DNA of 7,176 nucleotides from Methanoculleus sp. UBA77 (lineage in GTDB: Archaea > Halobacteriota > Methanomicrobia > Methanomicrobiales > Methanoculleaceae): positions 3,290 through 10,465 of the forward strand of contig DALN01000097.1 in NCBI GenBank assembly GCA_002499455.1. The letters are read 5' to 3'. This document shows, one piece after another, positions 1-5,698 of the stretch. The notes beneath the pieces were generated by a model. It had not been told where the DNA came from and ran no database searches. It saw only the letters and a list, made by a program, of their open reading frames with translations. The position numbers and the translations under genes were made by a program. Position 1 is the stretch's first letter; each line of letters begins with the position of its first letter.

Positions 1-1584
1 GCGTTCTCCGGGACCTTGACATCGACCCAGATGGTCCGCTTTGCGGGCTCCGCGACGACTTCGCCGTTCTGCACGGTCACGATGCCGTCCTTGACGAGCC
101 AGGCGCACCGGGAGAAGGCGTTCTCGATTGCCGCCGGGTCGGCGGGCGTGTTCTCGGGGTTGAGGGCGTAGACGGCGACGTCTGCATCCATGCCGGGGGC
201 GAGCCCGCCGTAGATGTTGCTGACACCGAGCGCCTTTGCCGGCCCTGCGCGGGTCATCTGCGCGATCTCGTAGAGCGAGAGTTCGCGGTCGATGCCGTCG
301 ATGGAGGTCGCGTCGACCGTCTTGTCCAGCCACTTGAACGTCTTCATCGTCGCGTCACGCGCAGCCCTGCTCATCAGCCAGGCGATGACGCGCGGGTAAC
401 GGGTGAACGGCCCGGCGTTGGGGTGGTCGGTGGTGAGGAACGTCCGCATCAGGTCCTTGGAGAAGAGGGCAAGCTCCAGGCCGACCGCCCACTGGATGGT
501 GCAGACCTTGACCTTCGGGCTGTAGATGTAGGGGACGACGCCTGCAGCGGTCTCGAGTTCCACATCCGTGTTCGCCCACTTCAGGTGGTTGAGGGAACAG
601 AGGTGGTGCTCGAACGGCCCGTCCGCGGTCATCGTGGTGGTTTCGTCGAGGGTCACCTGGCCGATATCGAGGGTGAGGTTGTCGTGGGCGTTGATGTAGT
701 CCATCACGTCTTTTGCCCGGGACTCGAAGTTCCCCCAGGAGTCGCCGCCGTAGGAGTGGAACTGGACGTGGGTGTGGTGCATCACCTGGTCGCGGCCGAA
801 CTTGCTCTTCGGCTTGATGCCCTCCGAGAGCTTGAACGTGTCAAGCGTCGTCGTGTAGTTGCCGGGGTTTCCGAGGTTGTTTGCGTGAACGTGCATCGAG
901 TGCGGGAGGCCGAGGTGCTCGTTCGTCTCGATGAGGCCCTTGATGATCTGCGCCGGGGTGATGTCGAAGTAGGGAACCGGGTCGTTGAATGTTGACACAG
1001 TTCAATCCCCATCCCCATGCCTCGGAGCCGCCGGGGTTGACGACCTTGATGCCGAACCCGCGGGTGGCCCGGAGGAGCCAGGCTGTGTAGGCGGCGTTGT
1101 TCTCGATCTCGTGGTTCTTGAGGTATTCAAGGGTGAACCAGTTGTTCCCGAAGACCGGCATCGCGGCGTTGTCGATGATCGGGGTGTCGCGGATCTCCTC
1201 GTGGACGTGCGGCGAGTGGAGCGGGGGCATCGCTGCCTCGGTGACGAAAACATAGCCCATCCGGGCGTAGTCGTAACCGGTCTTGAACGTCGAGGGGACG
1301 GAGAAGCCCATCTCCATGCGGCTGCACCGCTTCAAGGGGCTCTTGAAGAGCTTGTCCTCCGGCCGGAAGAGCCGGCCGACGTTCACCTTCGGCCCGACGA
1401 CGTGGGAGTGGACGTCCACACCGCCCGCCATCACGGTCATGCCGGCCGCGTCGATCGTCTTCGGGCTCTTGAGAGTGCCGGGCTCGACGATCTTGCCGTC
1501 CTTGACTCCGATATCCATGCGGTCGCCCTTGATCCCCTGCAGGGGGTCGAAGACGAACCCGTTCTTGATCAGCAGTTCGCTCAT
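1..1584 (-). CDS. fwdA: Formylmethanofuran dehydrogenase subunit A (frameshifted; 3' end outside window)
   Basis: FwdA is the amidohydrolase-type subunit that condenses formate with methanofuran to give formylmethanofuran, at a binuclear zinc centre. The first 199 residues match the family, with the HSH zinc motif at H59/H61 and the lysine expected to be carboxylated at K180 (GIKVVNPGG). After VNI the uncorrected frame turns to unrelated residues and stops at 841, giving 247 aa. Removing one base near 988-989 restores NDPVPYFDI and a frame I read without any stop to the window edge. That frame contains HVH (231-233), HHTH (269-272) and D386 in TTDHPN, all expected zinc-site positions. About 527 codons are visible; the family is slightly longer, so some tens of residues lie beyond position 1. 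The start ATG (1584) is 3 nt after the fwdB stop, with a strong SD. This is either a sequencing/assembly error or a real mutation; an essential gene makes error the likelier reading. Confidence 0.93.
984..992 (-). other. Single-base insertion frameshift in fwdA
   Basis: On the minus strand the codons read AAC ATT CAA CGA, where the family expects AAC ATC AAC GAC (N-I-N-D). One extra T in the coding strand (one of the two A bases at 988-989 on the plus strand) explains the change exactly. Both sides are clean family-like protein in different frames. The run is only two bases long, so it is not a classic long-homopolymer error. Confidence 0.85.
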
Positions 1585-1587
1585 GCT

Positions 1588-1597
1588 TCACTCCTCC
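1588..1597 (-). promoter_or_regulatory. Ribosome binding site of fwdA, overlapping the fwdB stop
   Basis: The coding-strand sequence GGAGGAGTGA contains the last codons and TGA stop of fwdB and ends 3 nt before the fwdA ATG. This layout suggests termination-coupled initiation and supports the start at 1584. Confidence 0.75.
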
Positions 1598-2958
1598 GCG
1601 GGGACGCCTGCCGGCGTGGCTTTTGCCTGTGCCTTTGCGGCCTCTTCGGCCTCAAGCTCGCAGAGCCTCTTGAAGATCCGCTCGAAGAGCTCCTCGTCGC
1701 TGATGACGCCCTCGGGCGGGTCGATGACCTTGCGGTACTGGATCGGGACGTTGTCCATCCGATAGACGATGCCCGGAACCTCGACCCCGACGATTCCTAC
1801 CGGGATATGGAGGTCGGAGATCTCGCTCGCCATACAGATGTTCGGGTCGATGGTGACCCAGGGGTGCTTGCGGAGGTGTTTGACCGCCTCGATCGGGAAG
1901 TGGGCGCCGGCATCGGTCCCGACGTTGAAGAAGGCGTCAACCTCGTCGCGCATGGCAAGGTCGACGGAGCTCGTCTCGCCGGGGTTCATGTAGGCGAGAT
2001 CCTTCTTCGTCAGGTCCAGGCAGTAGGGGTAGCCGAACTGCCACGACCAGACCGCGCCCGGACCGGTGATGTTGTAGTGGCCCCGCATCGCCATGATCGT
2101 CCACTTGGTGAAGTCGTTCAGGTCGCGGGTCAGGCTGATGGCGATATCCACGTTATGATTCCGGCCGTCGGAGTGGCAGAGCCCCATGCCGTAGAAGATG
2201 GTGCCGAACCGGGCCTTCTTCATGATATCGGCGACCTCGAGGATCTGCTCGCGCTTGATCCCGGCGACTTCCTCGGGGATCTCGTGGCCGCGGAGGGCGG
2301 TGCGGAACGCGTTGAAGAGATCGTAGTCGTGCCCCTGCTTCACCTGCAGGTAGATGTCCGCCACCTGGGCGGTGTCGGTGTGCCGGGGATCGATGACGAT
2401 GATCTTGCGGCTCTTCTGGCCCTTGCCGGTGAAGAACCCGCGGGGGAAGATCGAGTAGCGGGACATGTGCCGCGGGTGGGCGTGAGCAGGGTTTGATCCC
2501 CAGTAGACGACGACATCCGCGCGGTTCTTCGTCTCGCCGAGGGTGCAGCTCGGGTAGCCGTTGTCGAAGATGGCAAGGAACGAGGACCCGTGGCAGATGG
2601 ATGCGCAGTTGTCGAGCACGGCTCCTGCCTTCTCGGCGACCTTGGCCGCGGCGGCCATGCCCTCGCAGTTGGTCGACCCGAACCCGTAGATCAGGGGTTT
2701 CTTCGCGTTGTGGAGCACCTTTGCTGCGTAGTCGACCGCCTCATCGTAGGAGATCTCCTTGTAGGTGCCGTCCGGCTGGCGGAGGCGGGGGAGCTTAATC
2801 CTCTCACTTCCCGTGGCGTGGTGGTAGATCTGGTTGCCGATAGCACAGGCGTTCTCCACCTCGAGGATCTGTTTTCCATCGTCCGATACGGTCACGACAA
2901 GGTCGTCACAGCAGACGCCGCAGTACGGGCATCCGACGTTCTCAATCTTCTTTGGCAT
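1588..2958 (-). CDS. fwdB: Formylmethanofuran dehydrogenase subunit B (molybdopterin catalytic subunit)
   Basis: FwdB is the molybdopterin/tungstopterin subunit that reduces CO2 to formate before FwdA transfers it to methanofuran. The 456-aa protein has the family length. The N-terminus carries the 4Fe-4S ligands C10, C13, C17 and C38 (CPYCGVCC and ENACAIG). The metal-ligand cysteine is C118 in DNCASICHGSS; it is encoded by TGC, so this is the cysteine rather than the selenocysteine form. YWGSNPAHAHPRHMSRYS and VIDPRHTDTA are typical pterin-binding segments of the oxidoreductase superfamily. The ATG overlaps the fwdD stop by one base (TAATG). Sequence alone does not tell Mo from W enzyme. The D-B-A order matches the fwdDBAC arrangement known from Methanosarcina, so I use fwd; fmdB is the alternative name. 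Confidence 0.96.
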   Translation of the reverse strand: MPKKIENVGCPYCGVCCDDLVVTVSDDGKQILEVENACAIGNQIYHHATGSERIKLPRLRQPDGTYKEISYDEAVDYAAKVLHNAKKPLIYGFGSTNCEGMAAAAKVAEKAGAVLDNCASICHGSSFLAIFDNGYPSCTLGETKNRADVVVYWGSNPAHAHPRHMSRYSIFPRGFFTGKGQKSRKIIVIDPRHTDTAQVADIYLQVKQGHDYDLFNAFRTALRGHEIPEEVAGIKREQILEVADIMKKARFGTIFYGMGLCHSDGRNHNVDIAISLTRDLNDFTKWTIMAMRGHYNITGPGAVWSWQFGYPYCLDLTKKDLAYMNPGETSSVDLAMRDEVDAFFNVGTDAGAHFPIEAVKHLRKHPWVTIDPNICMASEISDLHIPVGIVGVEVPGIVYRMDNVPIQYRKVIDPPEGVISDEELFERIFKRLCELEAEEAAKAQAKATPAGVPAEE

Positions 2959-3371
2959 TACTGATCACCTCTCCACATCCCGACGGCCCCTTGAACAAGT
3001 TCGAGGGCGCTCTTGCGCCGCTCGCCGTTTGACGGCTCGACCGTCACGGGGAAGCCGCTGTACTGGGGCTCACCGGTCGCCTGGGTCCGCGGGGGGACGA
3101 TCTGGTTTGACCAGACGCCCTGTGGCATGAATGCAAGGCCGGGGTAGAGCGACTGACGCCCCTTGACGACCTTGACGACCACGCTCCCGCATTCGCTCGT
3201 CACCCGTACCAGCTGGTTCGGGACCAGGCCGAGGGTTTTGACGTCGTCATCATGCATCTCGATGATCGAGCAGGCCTCGAAGTATTCCGGGGTCGTTTTG
3301 CCCTTCTCCATCGCAACGCCTTCTTCGATGGAGCGCTGGGTGATCATGTTCAATGTAATCCTGTTCGCCAT
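2958..3371 (-). CDS. fwdD: Formylmethanofuran dehydrogenase subunit D (molybdopterin dinucleotide-binding)
   Basis: FwdD is the small beta-barrel subunit corresponding to the C-terminal dinucleotide-binding domain of molybdopterin oxidoreductases. It holds the pterin cofactor together with FwdB. The protein is 137 aa, the usual size. The N-terminal part has the pattern MITQRSIEEGVAMEKGK, then EYFEACSIIEMHDDD and an LGLVPNQLVRVTSE strand-turn region. The conserved cofactor segment GLAFMPQGVWSNQIVPP follows at about residues 78-94, then GFPVTVEPS. It is the first gene of the minus-strand cluster, and its TAA stop shares a base with the fwdB ATG. A modest SD (GAGG) lies about 7 nt before the ATG at 3371. 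No signal peptide or membrane segment is seen; the complex is cytoplasmic. Confidence 0.94.
   Translation of the reverse strand: MANRITLNMITQRSIEEGVAMEKGKTTPEYFEACSIIEMHDDDVKTLGLVPNQLVRVTSECGSVVVKVVKGRQSLYPGLAFMPQGVWSNQIVPPRTQATGEPQYSGFPVTVEPSNGERRKSALELVQGAVGMWRGDQ
2964..2971 (-). promoter_or_regulatory. Ribosome binding site of fwdB
   Basis: GAGGTGAT on the minus strand is a near-perfect complement of the archaeal 16S rRNA 3' end. It lies inside the last codons of fwdD, five bases before the fwdB ATG, and fixes the start at 2958. Confidence 0.75.
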
Positions 3372-3380
3372 GGTTTTGCC

Positions 3381-3460
3381 TCTATGTGGTTGTTAGATCG
3401 GTCTCCCGAAACTCCGGCAAACTGGCTCCGTATGATGCAGTGCTTTCTATACGGTTGTTA
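3381..3460 (-). repeat. Imperfect 15-nt direct repeat in the fwdD leader
   Basis: On the minus strand TAACAACCGTATAGA (3446-3460) recurs as TAACAACCACATAGA (3381-3395), 13 of 15 identical, with starts 65 nt apart. The second copy sits directly before the fwdD ribosome binding site. It could be a protein- or RNA-binding site in the leader, or chance. Confidence 0.4.
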
Positions 3461-3561
3461 CCGGGCTCTCACGCGTTTTGCAGAAGATCTGCTCTCCTGA
3501 GGGAAACGAACCTCTCCGGGCGGAGCACCGGGGGATCGCTTTGTCATAACTTGTAATGTTT

Positions 3562-3575
3562 TGTATTTAACTATT
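3562..3575 (-). promoter_or_regulatory. Candidate TATA box for the fwdDBA operon
   Basis: The minus strand reads GTTAAATAC at 3564-3572 within an AT-rich stretch, preceded by a purine-rich GGAATA (3574-3579) in the BRE position. It predicts a transcript start near 3540 and a leader of about 170 nt before the fwdD ATG. The match is moderate and a closer promoter cannot be excluded. Confidence 0.35.
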
Positions 3576-3582
3576 CCGGATT

Positions 3583-3612
3583 TGTAAGTTGATTCAGATT
3601 ATCAACTTTACA
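3583..3612. repeat. Long inverted repeat upstream of the fwd promoter
   Basis: AAGTTGAT (3586-3593) and ATCAACTT (3601-3608) are perfect inverted arms around a 7-nt centre. The match extends by TGT/ACA on the outside after one unpaired T (3609). It lies just upstream of the fwd TATA candidate, a typical position for an activator or operator site. Confidence 0.5.
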
Positions 3613-3650
3613 TTGTATGATCTGGTGGACTCTACTTGACGATAACTGGG

Positions 3651-3658
3651 TATATTAA
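3651..3658 (+). promoter_or_regulatory. Candidate TATA box upstream of the GC-rich island
   Basis: TATATTAA precedes the GC-rich hairpin island by about 25 bases and would predict initiation near 3678-3682. It is the best plus-strand TATA match before the island, but no strong BRE is visible. Confidence 0.3.
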
Positions 3659-3675
3659 CGGCTTATATTGGGAAT

Positions 3676-3862
3676 TTGCCTGTTGATGCCACTGTTTCGG
3701 TGCTGACTGTCCGGGCCGTGTTGTGTGCCGGATGGTTAACATACGGCGTGGCGGGGTCCGGCCTTGGACATTGTCCGGGGGTCGGCATGCCGGGTTCCCT
3801 GTCGGCTGTCTTTCAGGGGTCCGGTGGGGTAAGCCAGGTTCTGGTAGTATTATATTAGTGTG
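3676..3862 (+). ncRNA. Candidate structured non-coding RNA (GC-rich hairpin island)
   Basis: A sharply bounded GC-rich block sits in AT-rich intergenic DNA and does not look coding. Five local hairpins can be drawn: CACTG/CGGTG (3690-3702), GCCG/CGGC with extra pairs (3727-3747), GGACA/TGTCC (3766-3776, tight loop), an 11-bp stem with one bulge and two G-U pairs (3790-3801 with 3814-3824), and CCAG/CTGG (3834-3844). GTCCGG occurs four times (3709, 3756, 3773, 3819). A TATA-like box lies upstream. I do not recognise SRP RNA, RNase P RNA or a box C/D or H/ACA pattern. The strand is assigned only from the TATA position. A 60-codon open frame at 3676-3858 exists but has no recognisable protein character and no ribosome binding site. 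Confidence 0.3.
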
Positions 3863-3892
3863 CCCCTTTTACTTCACGGAGCAATAAAGGGG
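3863..3892. terminator. Inverted repeat CCCCTTT/AAAGGGG, possible terminator
   Basis: CCCCTTT (3863-3869) and AAAGGGG (3886-3892) are perfect 7-bp arms with a 16-nt loop, directly after the GC-rich island. It could end a transcript from the island, although no long T run follows the 3' arm. The function is uncertain. Confidence 0.3.
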
Positions 3893-3931
3893 GATTCTAA
3901 AATAGGGGTTGAACATAGCCTGAATTTGGAG

Positions 3932-3963
3932 TAATCCCTCTCTTGAGGGTAGGATTATATATC
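3932..3963 (+). promoter_or_regulatory. Inverted repeat overlapping a TATA-like box
   Basis: TAATCC at 3932-3937 is matched by GGATTA at 3952-3957, and inside it CCCTC (3936-3940) pairs with GAGGG (3945-3949). The right arm runs into TTATATAT (3955-3962), a strong TATA-like run. A factor bound to the dyad would block or recruit TBP. It predicts initiation near 3985. Confidence 0.35.
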
Positions 3964-3997
3964 AAAAAGTGCAACCTATAAAGCCGGTACGTTTGAC

Positions 3998-4011
3998 CGC
4001 ACTCTGGTGCG
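3998..4011 (+). other. Small hairpin CGCAC-TCTG-GTGCG
   Basis: A perfect 5-bp GC-rich stem with a TCTG loop is followed by AGTTGTTTTAA. It lies about 15 nt after the start predicted from the TATA at 3955-3962. It could be a 5' stem-loop of a long mcr leader or a short RNA; the call is weak. Confidence 0.3.
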
Positions 4012-4072
4012 AGTTGTTTTAACTATTGCTATTAGTATTGTCTATTGTATTATTTAATACGTACTTCTTTCT

Positions 4073-4111
4073 CCCGGGGCCGGCCAGAGTATACCCGGGG
4101 TCACTGGTCGG
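4073..4111 (+). repeat. GC-rich hairpin with CCCGGGG direct repeat
   Basis: CCCGGGG occurs at 4073-4079 and 4094-4100, exactly 21 bp apart. CCGGCCAG (4080-4087) pairs with CTGGTCGG (4104-4111) as an 8-bp stem with one G-U pair, and its loop contains ACCCGGGGT. A T5 run follows at 4120-4124. It may be an operator pair on one DNA face, an RNA stem, or a terminator/attenuator upstream of mcr. Confidence 0.4.
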
Positions 4112-4132
4112 CGAAACCCTTTTTAAGTTTCG
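4112..4132 (+). promoter_or_regulatory. Dyad CGAAAC...GTTTCG around a TATA-like run
   Basis: Perfect 6-bp arms CGAAAC (4112-4117) and GTTTCG (4127-4132) flank CCTTTTTAA. The left arm resembles a BRE and the centre a weak TATA box, so this could be a distal mcr promoter under an operator, or just a dyad. A start near 4145 would give a leader of about 230 nt. Confidence 0.3.
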
Positions 4133-4133
4133 T

Positions 4134-4156
4134 GTTCAACCTTTTGAACCGTTCAA
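4134..4156 (+). promoter_or_regulatory. Cluster of GTTCAA/TTGAAC half-sites
   Basis: GTTCAA (4134-4139), TTGAAC (4144-4149) and GTTCAA (4151-4156) alternate in orientation. The last two form a perfect 13-nt palindrome with central C. It sits about 80 bp upstream of the best mcr TATA box. The heptamer GTTCAAC at 4134-4140 also occurs inverted as GTTGAAC at 3908-3914. This looks like a regulator-binding site, but the factor is unknown. Confidence 0.4.
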
Positions 4157-4231
4157 TCTCAATTTTAAAATATCCGTTTTGGAATATATTTGGTATGAAT
4201 ATTACTTTTTGCAAAAAAATCCATCTAAATT

Positions 4232-4248
4232 CGCAAATTTTATTAATA
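4232..4248 (+). promoter_or_regulatory. Promoter of the mcr operon (BRE and TATA)
   Basis: CGCAAA (4232-4237) followed by TTTTATTAATA (4238-4248) is the best archaeal BRE/TATA pair in the region. Archaeal spacing predicts initiation near 4268-4272, giving an mcrB 5' leader of roughly 105-110 nt. The predicted start falls at the first base of a perfect hairpin (4269), which supports the call. Confidence 0.55.
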
Positions 4249-4268
4249 ACTCTCCTTCTACTCTTATA

Positions 4269-4330
4269 GTCCCTTTTGGGACGTGCAGTAGCGGCCTTCA
4301 GGGATCCGGAGCATGCGACTGTTCGGATCT
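4269..4330 (+). other. mcrB 5' leader with two stem-loops
   Basis: The first stem-loop is GTCCC-TTTT-GGGAC (4269-4282), at the predicted mRNA 5' end. The second pairs 4302-4310 with 4322-4330 as a 9-bp stem including two G-U pairs (core GATCCG/CGGATC), with an 11-nt loop. A 5'-terminal stem can protect an abundant mRNA from decay; the second could bind a regulator. The ribosome binding site lies outside both. Confidence 0.5.
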
Positions 4331-4364
4331 CTTTCATGAACGGAATGCATTGAACAAGGGTAAA

Positions 4365-4371
4365 AGGATGA
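4365..4371 (+). promoter_or_regulatory. Ribosome binding site of mcrB
   Basis: AGGATGA lies six bases before the mcrB ATG, a weaker anti-16S match than those of mcrG and mcrA. An ATG inside it (4368) would open only a five-codon frame (MKYYG) that ends across the mcrB start, so 4378 is the real start. Confidence 0.55.
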
Positions 4372-4377
4372 AATACT

Positions 4378-5682
4378 ATGGCTAAATACACGGAAACAAT
4401 TGACCTCTATTCTGACGACGGGAAGCTGCTCAAGAGCGGCGTCACCCTCGACAGAATCAGCCCGCTGGTTAACCCGGCCACAGGTAAGATCATCGACCTG
4501 ACCAAGAGAACGATCAGTGTCAACCTTGGAGGAATCCAGGACGCACTCAAGACCGGAAAGCTTGGCAAGGGCAAGATCAAGGGAAGAGAACTCAACCTCC
4601 CCATCATGGAGAACAAGGACGCCATCGTTGCCAAGATCAAGGAGATGGTCCAGGTTCAGGAGGGCGACGACACCGAGATCCTGGAGTTCAACGGCGGCAA
4701 GCTTCTGCTCGTCCAGGTCCCGACGAAGCGCCTGGTCAACGCGTCCACCTACGACGCCGCGATCACCTCGGTTGCAGCAGCGACCACGTTTGCGATCGTC
4801 GACCAGTTCAACATCGACGCTTTCAACGCATCCACCGTCAAGGCGGCCTGCTGGGGCGGCTACCCCCACACCCAGGACATGGAAGGCGCTCTTGTCTCGT
4901 CGATCCTGACCATCCCCCAGAACAACGAGGGTATCGGCTACGCGCTCCGGAACATCCCGGTCAACCACACGGTCATGATGACCGGCAGGAACGCCCTCCA
5001 GGGCGCCGCACTCTCGGCCACCCTCGAGACCGCCGGTATCTTTGAGATGGGATCCGCAGTCGGGCCGTTCGAGCGTGCCCAGCTCCTCGCGTACGCCTAC
5101 CAGGGCCTGAACGCGAACAACATGGTCTACGACCTCGTCAAGGCAAACGGCGAGACCGGAACCGTCGGTACCGTCGTCCAGAGCCTGGTCGAGCGCGCCA
5201 TCGAGGACAAGGTCATCGTCCCCGGCAAGAAGGGCGGCTACTTCCAGTTCTACGACACCAAGGACCCCATGCTCTGGAACGCCTACGCAGCTGCAGGAAC
5301 CATGGCAGCCACCATCGTCAACTGTGGTGCCGGACGGTTCGCCCAGGCAGTCTCCGCGACGCTCCTCTACTTCAACGACCTGCTCGAGCACGAGACCGGT
5401 CTCCCGAGCACCGACTACGGCCGTGTCATGGGTACCGCTGTCGGGTTCTCGTTCTTCAGCCACTCGATCTACGGCGGTGGCGGCCCCGGTATCTTCAACG
5501 GCAACCACGTCGTGACCCGTCACGCGAACGGTGTGGCAATTCCGTGTGTGGTCGCTGCAGCAGCGCTCGACGCCGGAACCCAGATGTTCTCGCCCGAGAG
5601 CACCTCGAAGCTCTTTGCCGACACCTACGGTAAGATCGATGTGTTCAACAAGCCGATCAACCAGATCGCAAACGGAGCCTGA
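4378..5682 (+). CDS. mcrB: Methyl-coenzyme M reductase subunit beta
   Basis: McrB is the beta subunit of the alpha2-beta2-gamma2 enzyme that converts methyl-CoM and CoB to methane and CoM-S-S-CoB using F430. The 434-aa product is of normal length. The start MAKYTETIDLYSDDGKLL is typical for the family, as are PVNHTVMMTGRNALQGAALSA and DTKDPMLWNAYAAAGT. The active-site block FFSHSIYGGGGPGIFNGNH is intact. F359, S363, Y365 and G367 correspond to the known beta Phe361, Ser365, Tyr367 and Gly369 of the Methanothermobacter enzyme, and H377 to His379 near the CoB phosphate. It heads the operon behind a leader with hairpins. The same family includes the isoenzyme gene mrtB; the sequence seen here does not separate the two, and mcr is the default call. 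Confidence 0.97.
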   Translation: MAKYTETIDLYSDDGKLLKSGVTLDRISPLVNPATGKIIDLTKRTISVNLGGIQDALKTGKLGKGKIKGRELNLPIMENKDAIVAKIKEMVQVQEGDDTEILEFNGGKLLLVQVPTKRLVNASTYDAAITSVAAATTFAIVDQFNIDAFNASTVKAACWGGYPHTQDMEGALVSSILTIPQNNEGIGYALRNIPVNHTVMMTGRNALQGAALSATLETAGIFEMGSAVGPFERAQLLAYAYQGLNANNMVYDLVKANGETGTVGTVVQSLVERAIEDKVIVPGKKGGYFQFYDTKDPMLWNAYAAAGTMAATIVNCGAGRFAQAVSATLLYFNDLLEHETGLPSTDYGRVMGTAVGFSFFSHSIYGGGGPGIFNGNHVVTRHANGVAIPCVVAAAALDAGTQMFSPESTSKLFADTYGKIDVFNKPINQIANGA

Positions 5683-5698
5683 ACGAGCAGAGATCCGA

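Larger units (their letters stand above)
3372..4377. other. Divergent fwd-mcr intergenic control region
   Basis: About 1 kb separates the two operons and carries no convincing gene. The longest open frame here (4026-4385, plus) crosses AT-rich DNA with no family-like composition and runs into the mcrB start. Composition alternates: AT-rich blocks at about 3541-3675, 3890-4070 and 4120-4265, and GC-rich islands at about 3676-3862 and 4073-4111. The AT-rich blocks hold promoter-like elements and dyads; the GC islands hold hairpins. These are listed separately. Confidence 0.85.

Noticed and set aside
985..2496. Long plus-strand open frame opposite fwdA and fwdB
   Set aside because: Shadow of GC-rich coding DNA; composition rich in Asp, Val, Gly and His, while the minus strand encodes recognisable Fwd subunits.
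2605..2607. Possible selenocysteine codon at the FwdB metal ligand
   Set aside because: The codon is TGC, so residue 118 is ordinary cysteine.
3458..3547. 29-codon upstream open frame in the fwd leader (minus strand)
   Set aside because: No ribosome binding site, its ATG lies at or upstream of the predicted transcript start, and the peptide is Arg/Pro/Ser-rich noise. Its stop falls in the upstream copy of the 15-mer repeat, probably by chance.
3676..3858. 60-codon open frame in the GC-rich island
   Set aside because: No ribosome binding site, Gly/Val-rich composition typical of a random GC-rich frame, and the same bases form hairpins.
4047..4060. Perfect dyad GTATTA-TT-TAATAC
   Set aside because: Visible and exact, but made only of AT-rich words in AT-rich DNA; chance is a reasonable explanation, so it is not listed as a site.
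3372..4377. CRISPR array, tRNA or insertion sequence in the intergenic region
   Set aside because: No regularly spaced repeats, no tRNA cloverleaf with CCA-type acceptor or T-loop consensus, and no transposase or terminal repeats were seen.
4026..4385. 119-codon open frame upstream of and overlapping mcrB
   Set aside because: It spans promoter-like AT-rich DNA, has no ribosome binding site or family-like character, and ends across the mcrB start.
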